Program-made: the position numbers and the translations under genes | In this document: one piece after another, positions 33,794-41,930 of the stretch | Layout of the letters: the number at the start of each line of letters is the position of its first letter | Position numbering within the stretch: the stretch's first letter is position 1 | The notes under the pieces: generated by a model | What the model was told of the DNA's origin: nothing | The model's database searches: none | The model's input: the letters and a program-made list of their open reading frames with translations, nothing else | Source: Pseudobdellovibrionaceae bacterium | Lineage (GTDB): Bacteria > Bdellovibrionota > Bdellovibrionia > Bdellovibrionales > Bdellovibrionaceae | Length of the DNA stretch: 64,000 nucleotides | NCBI GenBank assembly: GCA_019637955.1 | Contig: JAHBUS010000001.1 | Location: 744,001-808,000 of the forward strand | Direction of reading: 5' to 3'

Positions 33794-35628
33794 TGAGAAT
33801 TCCCATCTCGGCCAAAATGATCTTCTTCGTGGTGTCCTTTCTCGTCGCCGCGACGATGATTTTTGCCAAGCAGAGTTCGGAACTCTTCGAGTCGGTTCTC
33901 GTCAGCCGCGAGGAGTACTCCAACATGGTTCAGGCCGCCGCCAAGGCGAGCGAAGTCGACCGGCTGGTGTCATCGGCCGTGGACCGCGCTCAAGTGATCG
34001 GCGCGCTGATGGTAAAGCATTCTTTGCAGAAAAAGGCCGACACGGGCGAGGTTTTGCTCAACTTCAACCGCGACAAGTCGCTCTTCGCGATCGACGTGTA
34101 CAAAGTAAACGGTGATCAATTCGAGTTCGTCAGCCGCCTCACCAAAAAAGAACTCCTCGAGCGTGATAAACTGACGGTCGATTTCGTCGATCAATTGCGA
34201 AAGACTCAAAACTTTCCGATGAAAGACGTCATCGCCAAGAAGATCGTCATCCGCAACAGCTCGTACCCCAAGGGCCGTCCGCTCGTGACTCTCGGTTTAC
34301 CGCTCGTTCGTGACGACCGCGATCAAGTCACTTACCTTGCCCTGGCCGATTTGGAATTTAGCTACTTGCAAAAGCCCTTCTCCGAAGAGAGTGAGCGCGT
34401 GCAATTCGTTTTCGACCAAAACGGCGAGCTGCTCGCGCATCAAGACGAGCGCCGCGCCTTGGCCCGCCACTCGCTAGCTTCGCACCCACTCTTCTTGAAA
34501 GCGAAGAACGACGTGATCCCGCGCCGTCAAATTCAGTTTGTCGATCCGGACTTCGAGGCCGAGATGATCGGCGCTTACGTTCAATCGCCCGCGTACGGCC
34601 TGACGGTCGTGGCCCAAACGCCGAAGTCGGTGATCTTGGAGCCGGCCCGCGACATGCGTCGCCAGGCGTACTACATCGCCGGCGTCGTGATCTCGGTGGC
34701 GATCTTCTGCCTCTTCTTGTTCTCGATGACCCTCACCGGTCCCATCGAAACCTTGGCGGACTTCGTCCGTCACGTTTCGCGCGGCAATTTCGACGTGAAA
34801 GTCCGCAGCCGCATGAAGTTCTTGTTTCCCGATGAAGTCACCGATCTCGCCAACGCGTTCGATCAGATGACCGAGGGCTTAAAAGAGCGCGACAAAGTGA
34901 AAATGCTTTTCCGTAAATTTCAAGGCACGAAAATCGCCGAGGCGCTGCTTAAAAACGAAGTGGGCGGCCAAGGTCAAAACCGCGAAGCGACCATCTTGAT
35001 GATGGACATCCGCGGCTTCACGAGCTTCTGCGAAACCCACCCGCCCGAGCAGGTCGTCGAGATGCTCAACGAGTACTTCGAAGTCATGGTCGGCGTGATC
35101 AGCCGGAACAACGGCGTCGTCGATAAATTCATTGGCGATGCGATCCTCGCCGTTTGGGGCGTGCCCCAATCTGATGACAACGACGCGCAGAATGCCGTCA
35201 AGGCCGCGCTCGAAATGCGCTCGGCCCTGAAAGAACTCAATGACTGGCGCCTGGCGCGCGGACAAGAGGCGATCTACGTCGGCATGGGTTTGCACTCAGG
35301 TCCCGTGGTTTCGGGCTCTATCGGTTCGACCGAGCGTCAAGAGTACACGGTCATCGGCGATGCCGTGAACATCGCCGCCCGCATCGAATCCGCGACCAAA
35401 CTCTTTGGCCAGGATCTTTTGATCAGCGAGTCGGTTCACCAGAAAGTGGGCAGCCATTTCGCGGTGGAGTCCGCCGGGCAAGCCGAAGTGAAGGGCAAAG
35501 CCGAACCTTTGGCTCTCTTCCGAGTAAACGGTTATTTGGACGGCGAAACCGGGGCCACGGTGGAAGTCTCCACTCCCTACAGCGAGTACGCCGCCGCCAC
35601 GGACGAAAAAGCCAAAATCGCGAGCTAA
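33790..35628 (+). CDS. Membrane-bound class III adenylate cyclase with periplasmic sensor and HAMP
   Basis: 612 residues. First membrane segment about 8-26, a large periplasmic dCache-like sensor (about 27-295), second segment about 297-318, HAMP (TLTGPIETLADFVRHVSRGNFDVKV), then the catalytic domain (about 395-575). Metal-binding Asp406 (MMDIRGFTS) and Asp450 (FIGDAILAVWG), adenine-specifying Lys446 (VDKFIGD) and Thr520 (YTVIGD), and transition-state Asn527 and Arg531 are all present, so an active cAMP-forming homodimer is expected. It is the last gene of the FecR/barrel/cyclase unit and overlaps the barrel gene by ATGA. A guanylate cyclase is unlikely given the Lys/Thr pair. Confidence 0.9.
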   Translation: MMRIPISAKMIFFVVSFLVAATMIFAKQSSELFESVLVSREEYSNMVQAAAKASEVDRLVSSAVDRAQVIGALMVKHSLQKKADTGEVLLNFNRDKSLFAIDVYKVNGDQFEFVSRLTKKELLERDKLTVDFVDQLRKTQNFPMKDVIAKKIVIRNSSYPKGRPLVTLGLPLVRDDRDQVTYLALADLEFSYLQKPFSEESERVQFVFDQNGELLAHQDERRALARHSLASHPLFLKAKNDVIPRRQIQFVDPDFEAEMIGAYVQSPAYGLTVVAQTPKSVILEPARDMRRQAYYIAGVVISVAIFCLFLFSMTLTGPIETLADFVRHVSRGNFDVKVRSRMKFLFPDEVTDLANAFDQMTEGLKERDKVKMLFRKFQGTKIAEALLKNEVGGQGQNREATILMMDIRGFTSFCETHPPEQVVEMLNEYFEVMVGVISRNNGVVDKFIGDAILAVWGVPQSDDNDAQNAVKAALEMRSALKELNDWRLARGQEAIYVGMGLHSGPVVSGSIGSTERQEYTVIGDAVNIAARIESATKLFGQDLLISESVHQKVGSHFAVESAGQAEVKGKAEPLALFRVNGYLDGETGATVEVSTPYSEYAAATDEKAKIAS

Positions 35629-35632
35629 GCCC

Positions 35633-36898
35633 TTAGCTTTTTGGGCTCAGGCCGTCTTTGAGCGTGAGCGCGAAGGCCCGCAGGGCCGGGATCAATCCCA
35701 CGAGCGTCCCGATGAAAACCGCCCCCAGCAAAAAGAGAAACTCAGGCCCGGTGATCGCCGCGCCCGCAAGGTACACGCCGAAACTCTGCGCGAGCCATTT
35801 CTCCAAGATCAAAAAGCCCGCGAGCTGAACCAACGTTCCGAGCGTCGCGCCGAGAATCGAAATCAAAAATGCTTCGAGCACCAAGAGCGAAAGAACGTGA
35901 CCCGGTCCCGCACCCATGGCACGCAAGATCGCCATCTCCCGGCGCCGCTGCTCCAGCAGGCTTAAAAGGGCAATCAGCATCGCCGTCATCCCCACCGCGA
36001 GCACCATCCACGAAATTGCCTTGAGACTCTTCTCGACGTAACCCATCATGTGCCACAGCTCGGCCAAGGCCACGCCGGGAATGATCGCCATCATCGCTTC
36101 GCTCTCGTAGGTGTTGATCGAGCGCTGCAAACGCAGAGTTTCAATGCGCGATTTTGTGCGCAAGAAGAAGGAGGTGATCTGATCGACCTTGATCGCCTCT
36201 TTTTGAATTTGGTCGGGGCCGATGGCGGTTTCGCGCGTGGGCGCGGCCCCGTCTTTCCAATCCATGTGAATCGCTTCCATCCCCTCGAGCGTGATGTACA
36301 GCGATTGATCGAGTGCGGTCCCGGTGGGTTTCATGATCCCGACAACGGTGAACGGCTTGTCGTCATGCATTTGAATGCCCCGGCCCGAGGTCACGCCGTG
36401 AGCGATGACCACTTTTTGTCCGAGCTTGTAGTTGAGGGACCTTGCGACCTCAGCTCCCAAAACGACATCCCAAAGGCCGACGGCAGGGACGCCTTCGCTC
36501 ATCTCGACCTTGCGGTCGCCACGGTAACGGTAATGCTCGTAGAAGTTGGCATCAGTTCCCACCGTGCGAAAGCCGCCGTGTCCATCTCCAAGCGAATACG
36601 GGATGGTCCATTCAACCTGCGGTTGATTTTTCCAGTGCTCGTACGACTGCCATGAGACATTGGCGGTCGCCGATCCCATATTGAAGACCGTGTACAAAAG
36701 CAGATTTAGCGGTCCGCTGCGCGCGCCCACGATCAAGTCCGTTTGACTGATTGCCTGCGTGAACCCGTCTTCGGCTCCACGGCGAAGGCGTTCGACCGAA
36801 AGAAGCAGCATCACGCTCAAGGCGATCGAGAGAATCGTGAGTCCCGTGGTCAAGCGGCGGTTGCGAAGTGAGGCCCAGGCCAGACGTAAGATTACCAT
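35633..36898 (-). CDS. FtsX/MacB-type ABC transporter permease
   Basis: 421 residues. One N-terminal membrane segment (TTGLTILSIALSVMLLLSV), a large MacB-like periplasmic domain (about 40-280), then three segments near the C-terminus with QRRREMAILRAMGAGPGHVLSLLVLEAF, the coupling-helix region typical of FtsX-family permeases. It pairs with the ATPase encoded just upstream (7-base overlap). Such type VII ABC systems do mechanotransmission rather than import; with a DUF3299 partner the job may concern metal handling or envelope lipids (inference). It is convergent with the cyclase gene, 4 bases apart. Confidence 0.85.
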   Translation of the reverse strand: MVILRLAWASLRNRRLTTGLTILSIALSVMLLLSVERLRRGAEDGFTQAISQTDLIVGARSGPLNLLLYTVFNMGSATANVSWQSYEHWKNQPQVEWTIPYSLGDGHGGFRTVGTDANFYEHYRYRGDRKVEMSEGVPAVGLWDVVLGAEVARSLNYKLGQKVVIAHGVTSGRGIQMHDDKPFTVVGIMKPTGTALDQSLYITLEGMEAIHMDWKDGAAPTRETAIGPDQIQKEAIKVDQITSFFLRTKSRIETLRLQRSINTYESEAMMAIIPGVALAELWHMMGYVEKSLKAISWMVLAVGMTAMLIALLSLLEQRRREMAILRAMGAGPGHVLSLLVLEAFLISILGATLGTLVQLAGFLILEKWLAQSFGVYLAGAAITGPEFLFLLGAVFIGTLVGLIPALRAFALTLKDGLSPKS

Positions 36899-37572
36899 CC
36901 CTCGCCTCCCCGTTTCGGCAAAGCGAACTCGCGATCGAACAAGGGAATCAAGGTGCGGTCATGACTGACAAAGAGAACCGCGGCTTTAGTTTCGTCGCAG
37001 CATTCGAACAAAAGACGGATGAACTTTTCGCGCACCTCTTGATCGAGCGCCGAGGTCGGCTCATCGGCCAAGATCAGCTCCGGCGAACCGAGCAGCGCCC
37101 GGCATGCCGCCACTCGCTGCTGCTGCCCGACCGAAAGCTGGCTCACGGGACGCGTCAGGTACGGTCCGATCTCGAGATGGTCGGCGAGCCGCTTCATCTC
37201 GGTGACGCGATCTTTTTTTAAACGCCGCGCGCGCTCCTGATTGAGAAGCAACGGCAGTTCGATGTTTTCTTGCACGCTTAAGTAAGGCACCAAGTTGAAG
37301 CTCTGAAAAATGTAGCCGATATGGCTGCCGCGCAAAACATCGCGCTCGTGCGCCGACTTTTTGGTGAGATCGTGCCCGCAGACTTCGAGTTTTCCGGCTT
37401 TGGCGGGCAAAACGCCCGACACCACTTCCAGAAAGGTCGATTTTCCCGAACCGCTCGGTCCAAGCAGAAACACCTTTTCTCCGGTTTGAACATCGAACGA
37501 AGAAATGTCCAAAATCAAAGGGCCGTCGTCGTGATAACGAAACTTCAGATCGCGGATCGAAACGGCGCTCAT
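36892..37572 (-). CDS. ABC transporter ATPase (LolD/MacB type)
   Basis: 226 residues from the ATG at 37572, which overlaps the stop of the DUF3299 gene (ATGA). Walker A is LLGPSGSGKST, the Q-loop is IGYIFQSFNLVPYLSVQENI, the signature is QLSVGQQQRVAACRALL (LSVGQ rather than LSGGQ), Walker B is LILADEPTSALD, and the switch His is in FVSHD. The NLVPYLSVQENIELPLLL block is typical of the LolD/MacB/FtsE group that drives FtsX-fold permeases. It is the second gene of the three-gene operon. Confidence 0.9.
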   Translation of the reverse strand: MSAVSIRDLKFRYHDDGPLILDISSFDVQTGEKVFLLGPSGSGKSTFLEVVSGVLPAKAGKLEVCGHDLTKKSAHERDVLRGSHIGYIFQSFNLVPYLSVQENIELPLLLNQERARRLKKDRVTEMKRLADHLEIGPYLTRPVSQLSVGQQQRVAACRALLGSPELILADEPTSALDQEVREKFIRLLFECCDETKAAVLFVSHDRTLIPLFDREFALPKRGGEGW

Positions 37573-38042
37573 CGATAAGGCTCGATGGCCACGCCGACCA
37601 TTTGGAAGCTGGACTCTCCGTAGAGGTGGCGCTTCGAATGCAATTTCAAGGTGCCGTAGACCCAAATCGGTCCGAACTCCACCTTCGCGTCACGGGACGC
37701 ATCCATTTCGATCAAGACCATTTGATTGGGCGGCGGGGGCGGCACGTGAATACAGGCTTGGGGGCTCGGGACCAACAAAAAGGTTTTCACCGCTTTTTGT
37801 TCATCTTCGAGAGGAACCATGAAGCCCGGAATCTTCACCATCTTGCCATCCAAAGACTTGAGGTTCGGCGTCGCTTCGCCCGTGATGTAATCCAAGTCAC
37901 CCAACGTTCGCCAATCCACTTCGGTCGCATCGACCAAGGCGCCGCTTCCCACCGATTTGAACAACAGAAAGCCGAGGCCCAGAGAGAGAATGAAGGCACC
38001 GGCAACAAGAACGATTCGCGAAGTCGCCATTTTTTGAACCAT
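37569..38042 (-). CDS. Membrane-anchored DUF3299 protein
   Basis: 157 residues from the ATG at 38042 (an ATG four codons later, at 38030, is possible). One N-terminal membrane segment (VLVAGAFILSLGLGFLLF) precedes a periplasmic domain matching DUF3299: VDWRTLGDL, GKMVKIPGFMVPLEDE, and the hallmark FLLVPSPQACIHVPPPPPNQMV with its single Cys and His that could bind metal. DUF3299 proteins recur next to ABC ATPase/FtsX permease pairs; from memory one such Vibrio cluster is zinc-linked. It is the first gene of the operon here and divergent from hisS. Confidence 0.8.
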   Translation of the reverse strand: MVQKMATSRIVLVAGAFILSLGLGFLLFKSVGSGALVDATEVDWRTLGDLDYITGEATPNLKSLDGKMVKIPGFMVPLEDEQKAVKTFLLVPSPQACIHVPPPPPNQMVLIEMDASRDAKVEFGPIWVYGTLKLHSKRHLYGESSFQMVGVAIEPYR

Positions 38043-38116
38043 AAAAAGCACTGTCTCGCACGGGCTTGGTGATGGCAAGGCTTGCCACGAGCTGGCGCCT
38101 TCGTTATGACAAAGGC

Positions 38117-39346
38117 ATGAGCCAAAAACTGCAACCCGTCCGTGGCACCCAGGATCTGCTCCCCGATCAGAGCGCGATTTTTCGTTACCTCGACGACACC
38201 GCGAGAAACCTTGCGTCAAAGTTCAATTACGACGAGATCGACACGCCGATTTTCGAGTTTACGGACGTGTTTCACCGCACTCTGGGTGAGACGTCGGATG
38301 CGGTGACCAAAGAAACGTACACCTTTCAAGACCGCGGCGGCGAAAGCCTCACGCTCCGGCCCGAAGGCACGGCGGGCATCGCGCGCGCGTTTGTTTCCAA
38401 CGGCCTCGCGCAAAATCTTCCGCTGAAGTATTACTACTCCGGCCCCATGTTCCGCTACGAGCGCCCGCAAAAAGGCCGTCAGCGCCAGTTTCACCAGATC
38501 GGCGTCGAGTGCCTGGGTTTCGACACGCCCGAATCCGATGTCGAGTGCATCTCGCTGGGCGCGGCTTTGCTTGAGAAACTCGGCCTCGCGGACAAAACGC
38601 AGCTCGAAATCAATTCGCTGGGCGACACCGAGAGCCGCCATAAGCACCGCGATCTTTTGGTGCAGTACCTTTCCAAATTCGAGGCGGACCTCTCCGCCGA
38701 CAGCAAAGTGCGCTTGCAAAAAAATCCGCTGCGCATTTTGGATTCCAAAGATGAAGGCGACCGCAAAATATTGGCGGATGCGCCCTCATTGACGAGCTGC
38801 TTGAATGCCGAATCGAAAGCTTTTTTCGATAAAGTTTTAAATGGTCTCGCGGTGCTGGGAATCAAAGCGAACGTGAACCACAAATTGGTTCGCGGCTTTG
38901 ACTACTACACCCACAGCGTTTTTGAATTCACGAGCTCGCATTTGGGCGCGCAGTCGGCCGTCTTGGCCGGCGGTCGTTACAACGGTTTGATCGAGCTCAT
39001 GGGCGGCCCGCAAACACCCGGTGTGGGCTGGGCCAGCGGCATGGAGCGCCTCGCGCTTTTGATCGACGCCCACGCGGCGATCAAAGCCGAGCCCATCATC
39101 TGCGTTTTGCCCGCGGAAGAGCGCGCCGAAGAGTTTTGCATGAAGCTGACGTACGATTTGCGCTGCCGGGGCCAGAAGGCCGAGATTCTTTTCGGCGGTA
39201 ACTTTGGCAAACGCATGAAGAAGGCCGACAAACTCGGCGCCACCAAAGTGTACATCGTCGGCGGTAGCGAGTTGGACAACGGCACGGTCACCGTGAAAGA
39301 CCTGGCCAGCGGGACGCAGTCAAGCGTCCCGGCGAAGGATCTCTAG
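38117..39346 (+). CDS. hisS: Histidyl-tRNA synthetase
   Basis: 409 residues. Class II synthetase charging tRNA-His: start at LQPVRGTQDLLPDQS as in other HisRS, motif 2 YYSGPMFRYERPQKGRQRQFHQIGVE-type block (residues split around 115-140), the histidine-specific motif LVRGFDYYTHSVFEF, motif 3 GVGWASGMERLALL, and a C-terminal anticodon-binding domain (LGATKVYIVGGSEL). Start at 38117 was chosen by family N-terminus; the in-frame codons back to 38066 run into the divergent leader. Confidence 0.95.
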   Translation: MSQKLQPVRGTQDLLPDQSAIFRYLDDTARNLASKFNYDEIDTPIFEFTDVFHRTLGETSDAVTKETYTFQDRGGESLTLRPEGTAGIARAFVSNGLAQNLPLKYYYSGPMFRYERPQKGRQRQFHQIGVECLGFDTPESDVECISLGAALLEKLGLADKTQLEINSLGDTESRHKHRDLLVQYLSKFEADLSADSKVRLQKNPLRILDSKDEGDRKILADAPSLTSCLNAESKAFFDKVLNGLAVLGIKANVNHKLVRGFDYYTHSVFEFTSSHLGAQSAVLAGGRYNGLIELMGGPQTPGVGWASGMERLALLIDAHAAIKAEPIICVLPAEERAEEFCMKLTYDLRCRGQKAEILFGGNFGKRMKKADKLGATKVYIVGGSELDNGTVTVKDLASGTQSSVPAKDL

Positions 39347-39390
39347 ACGAGCGCGCGTCGCCCGCGCGCCGGGGAGCGCCGAGCGCGCGA

Positions 39391-40464
39391 TTAACGGCGG
39401 TGAATTTTGACGTTCTGCCCGCGTCCCCAACCGGGGATCGGCAGCGTCTCGCGGCGGCCCCACAAGAACAAGAACACCAAACCGATCACGAGCATCCCGA
39501 CCGAGAGCCACTGGCCCCGGGTCAGGTGCAACCATTGATAACCGATGTGCGCATCGGGCATGCGGTACTGCTCGTCCCAGATGCGCGCGATCGCGTAAAG
39601 AATCACGAACCAGCAACCGATCACGCCGGGCTTGCGCGGTTTGCGCCACATGAAGAACAAGATAATGAAGAGAATCAGACCCTCACCGAGGGCGCCGAAA
39701 AGCTGCGATGGGTAGCGAGGCTCCAAGAGCGGCGCGATCGCCTCTTTGGCGGCGGTGTTGCCATTTTGAATCGCGTGGATGATCTCGTTGATCCCGGCGT
39801 GAATATTGTCGCGAGCCGCGGGGTCGATGCGGAATTTATCCACGGCTTCAAGCCACATCTCACGCGAGAGTCCCGGAATTTTTTCGACGACGCCGGCCAG
39901 ATCTCCCAGCTTTTCGGGCTCCTTGGCGGGCCAAAGCGTGATGTCCGACGGAAATTTGACCGCGAGCGGATAATCCGCCGGCGCGGGACGGCCGACCAAT
40001 TCACCATTGATGAAATTGGCAATGCGGCCAAAGAAAATGCCGACAGGCCCGACAAGAGACACCAAGTCGTAAAGGTACAAGCGGCTCACGCCGTGTTTCA
40101 TCGCGAAAAGCGTACAGGCCACGACGAGACCGAGCATCCCACCGTGACTGGCCATCCCGCCCTCATTCACCGCCAGAACTCCCCAAAACGGAAAGTCGGG
40201 TTTGAATTTGAGGAAAAGATCGGGACTGTAGAACAAGCAGTAACCCAACCGGCCACCGATGAGCACACCCATCGCGCCGTAGGTGATAAAGTCGCCAACC
40301 ATCACCGGCGTCAGCCCTTGCTTTTGGCGAACTGCAAGCCAACGGATAATGAAGTACGCGCAGATGAAACCAAGGATGTAAGACAGGCCGTACCAACGCA
40401 CCGCCAAGTCTCCGTAAATCGTGAATATAATCGGGCTTAAATCATGAACCATGTCACAGATCAT
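39391..40464 (-). CDS. lgt: Prolipoprotein diacylglyceryl transferase with internal insert
   Basis: 357 residues, longer than the usual 260-290. It transfers diacylglycerol to the lipobox Cys in the inner membrane. Core motifs are AVRWYGLSYILGF, GGRLGYCLFY, GGMASHGGMLG (the His-Gly-Gly motif), the Lgt signature GRIANFINGELVGRP with essential Arg147, and YPSQLFGALGEG, with seven membrane segments. About 90 residues separate GRP from YPSQL (160-251) instead of about 50 in E. coli, so this periplasmic segment is enlarged and rich in charged helices. The start at 40464 has GAGG 7 bases upstream. It is convergent with hisS. Confidence 0.93.
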   Translation of the reverse strand: MICDMVHDLSPIIFTIYGDLAVRWYGLSYILGFICAYFIIRWLAVRQKQGLTPVMVGDFITYGAMGVLIGGRLGYCLFYSPDLFLKFKPDFPFWGVLAVNEGGMASHGGMLGLVVACTLFAMKHGVSRLYLYDLVSLVGPVGIFFGRIANFINGELVGRPAPADYPLAVKFPSDITLWPAKEPEKLGDLAGVVEKIPGLSREMWLEAVDKFRIDPAARDNIHAGINEIIHAIQNGNTAAKEAIAPLLEPRYPSQLFGALGEGLILFIILFFMWRKPRKPGVIGCWFVILYAIARIWDEQYRMPDAHIGYQWLHLTRGQWLSVGMLVIGLVFLFLWGRRETLPIPGWGRGQNVKIHRR

Positions 40465-40632
40465 CCGCCCGCCTCTGAGCCTGAGTCAAGAACGACCCCA
40501 TCTCGACGGTGCGCCTTTACGAGTCAAAAACGCGGTCCAGACCTAAAATTTTGCGGATCTTTGGGGTGATTCGGTGCAGACTAAAAGAGCCGGAAAATCG
40601 ATTTTTTGGACGGACTTTTTACGGAGGATGGC

Positions 40633-41805
40633 ATGAAACCCTCTCAGCAGCAGCAGTGGCCCAAATGGAATCAAGTGGACTGGCCCACCACGCTTTTTTT
40701 GACCATCACACCTGTCGTCGGCCTGATCGGAACCGGCGTGGCGATCGGGGTCGAAGGTTTTTCTTGGGGCATGGCACTTTTCAGCCTGATCTTTGCCGCC
40801 CTCACCAACTTGAGCATCACCGCGGGTTACCACCGCCTGTTCTCGCACCGCAGTTACGACGCTCACCCCGTGGCCCGATGGATTTTGGTGTTCATCGGCA
40901 CGTCGGCTTGGCAGAGTTCGGCGCTGAAATGGTGCACGGACCACCGCAAGCACCACGCGGAAGTCGACACCGACGAGGACCCCTACTCGATCAACCGGGG
41001 CTTTTGGTACGCGCACCTGGGCTGGATGTTCTTCAAGCCGGCAGAGGACTTTAAAATTCATTGTCCCGATCTCGAAAAAGATCCGCTCCTTCGTTTTCAG
41101 CACAATCACTACATCAAGTGCGCGATCGCCGTCGGCTTTTTGCTCCCTTGGTTGATCGGCTGGATGGTGGGCTACCCGCTCACGGGCCTGTTCATGGCCG
41201 GCGCTTTGCGCATCGGTCTGACTCAGCAATCGACGTTCTTCGTGAACAGCCTTTGCCACACCTTTGGCAAACGCACGTACTCGGATCAGATCACCGCGCG
41301 CGACAGCCTGTTCGTGGCCGTTCTGACTCACGGCGAGGGCTATCACAACTTCCACCACAAATTTCAGATCGATTACCGCAATGGCATCCGCTGGTGGCAA
41401 TGGGACCCGACCAAGTGGACCATCGAGACGATGAAGTACCTAGGCCTGGCGTCGAAGCTGCGCACGGTTTCACCCACCGAGATCTTGAAAGCCCGTCTGC
41501 ACATGGAATCGATCACGCTGACTTCGCGCGGGTACTCACAAGAAAAGCTCGAAGCGCTGAAAGCCAAAGTGCTGCACGCCCAAGTCCGCATGAAAAAGCT
41601 CAAAGAAGATTACGCCCACCTGAAGGTGGAGTACCGCCGCTTGAAAGCGGACTACGCCAAGAAAACCGCCGAGTGGCAAGAGCACTCACGCGAGAGCATC
41701 GAGCGGATGAAAACCGAAATCACGCTCGCAAAACTCGAATTCCGCTACTCCCTGAAGCAGTGGAAAGCCCTGGTCAAATCACCAGTCCCCGTCGCGATCA
41801 GCTAA
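40633..41805 (+). CDS. Delta-9-type fatty-acid (acyl-CoA/acyl-lipid) desaturase with coiled-coil tail
   Basis: 390 residues from the ATG at 40633 (GGAGG 5 bases upstream). The di-iron membrane desaturase core has all three His boxes: His67-His72 (HRLFSH), His104/107/108 (DHRKHH) and His238/241/242 (HNFHH), and four hydrophobic segments. It introduces a cis double bond into saturated acyl chains, adjusting membrane fluidity. Residues about 285-380 form a highly charged heptad-type coiled coil (KLEALKAKVLHAQVRMKKLK region) not found in typical desaturases. It ends at an intrinsic terminator and a palindromic repeat block. Confidence 0.9.
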   Translation: MKPSQQQQWPKWNQVDWPTTLFLTITPVVGLIGTGVAIGVEGFSWGMALFSLIFAALTNLSITAGYHRLFSHRSYDAHPVARWILVFIGTSAWQSSALKWCTDHRKHHAEVDTDEDPYSINRGFWYAHLGWMFFKPAEDFKIHCPDLEKDPLLRFQHNHYIKCAIAVGFLLPWLIGWMVGYPLTGLFMAGALRIGLTQQSTFFVNSLCHTFGKRTYSDQITARDSLFVAVLTHGEGYHNFHHKFQIDYRNGIRWWQWDPTKWTIETMKYLGLASKLRTVSPTEILKARLHMESITLTSRGYSQEKLEALKAKVLHAQVRMKKLKEDYAHLKVEYRRLKADYAKKTAEWQEHSRESIERMKTEITLAKLEFRYSLKQWKALVKSPVPVAIS

Positions 41806-41813
41806 TAAAAAAA

Positions 41814-41840
41814 AACCAGCCACTTGGCTGGGTTTTTTTT
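41814..41840 (+). terminator. Intrinsic terminator of the desaturase gene
   Basis: CCAGCC (41816-41821) and GGCTGG (41826-41831) pair around ACTT, followed by eight T. It starts 9 bases after the stop. Confidence 0.88.
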
Positions 41841-41930
41841 ATTCCGAATACCGAATCCAGAATTCCGAACAGAATTCAGAATACGGTTAACGGTATTCTG
41901 AATTCGGGACGGTATCCAGAATCCTGATTA
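41841..41930. repeat. Palindromic repeat element, copy A
   Basis: A GTTAAC core (41886-41891) is flanked by perfect 13-base arms GAATTCAGAATAC (41872-41884) and GTATTCTGAATTC (41893-41905), with weaker pairing outward over most of the block. The sequence is built of tandem GAATNC-type units. A second copy with the same core and arms lies at 48205-48270. Both are immediately downstream of genes, as REP/BIME-type elements often are. The right end overlaps the stop of the convergent gene at 41928. Confidence 0.7.

Noticed and set aside
39347-39390. GC-rich repeat between hisS and lgt as a terminator
   Set aside because: Alternating GCGC repeats can fold in several ways but there is no T-run; I could not support a terminator.
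39400-40440. Plus-strand reading frame of 346 residues opposite lgt
   Set aside because: Antisense to clear Lgt motifs; no membrane or domain pattern of its own.
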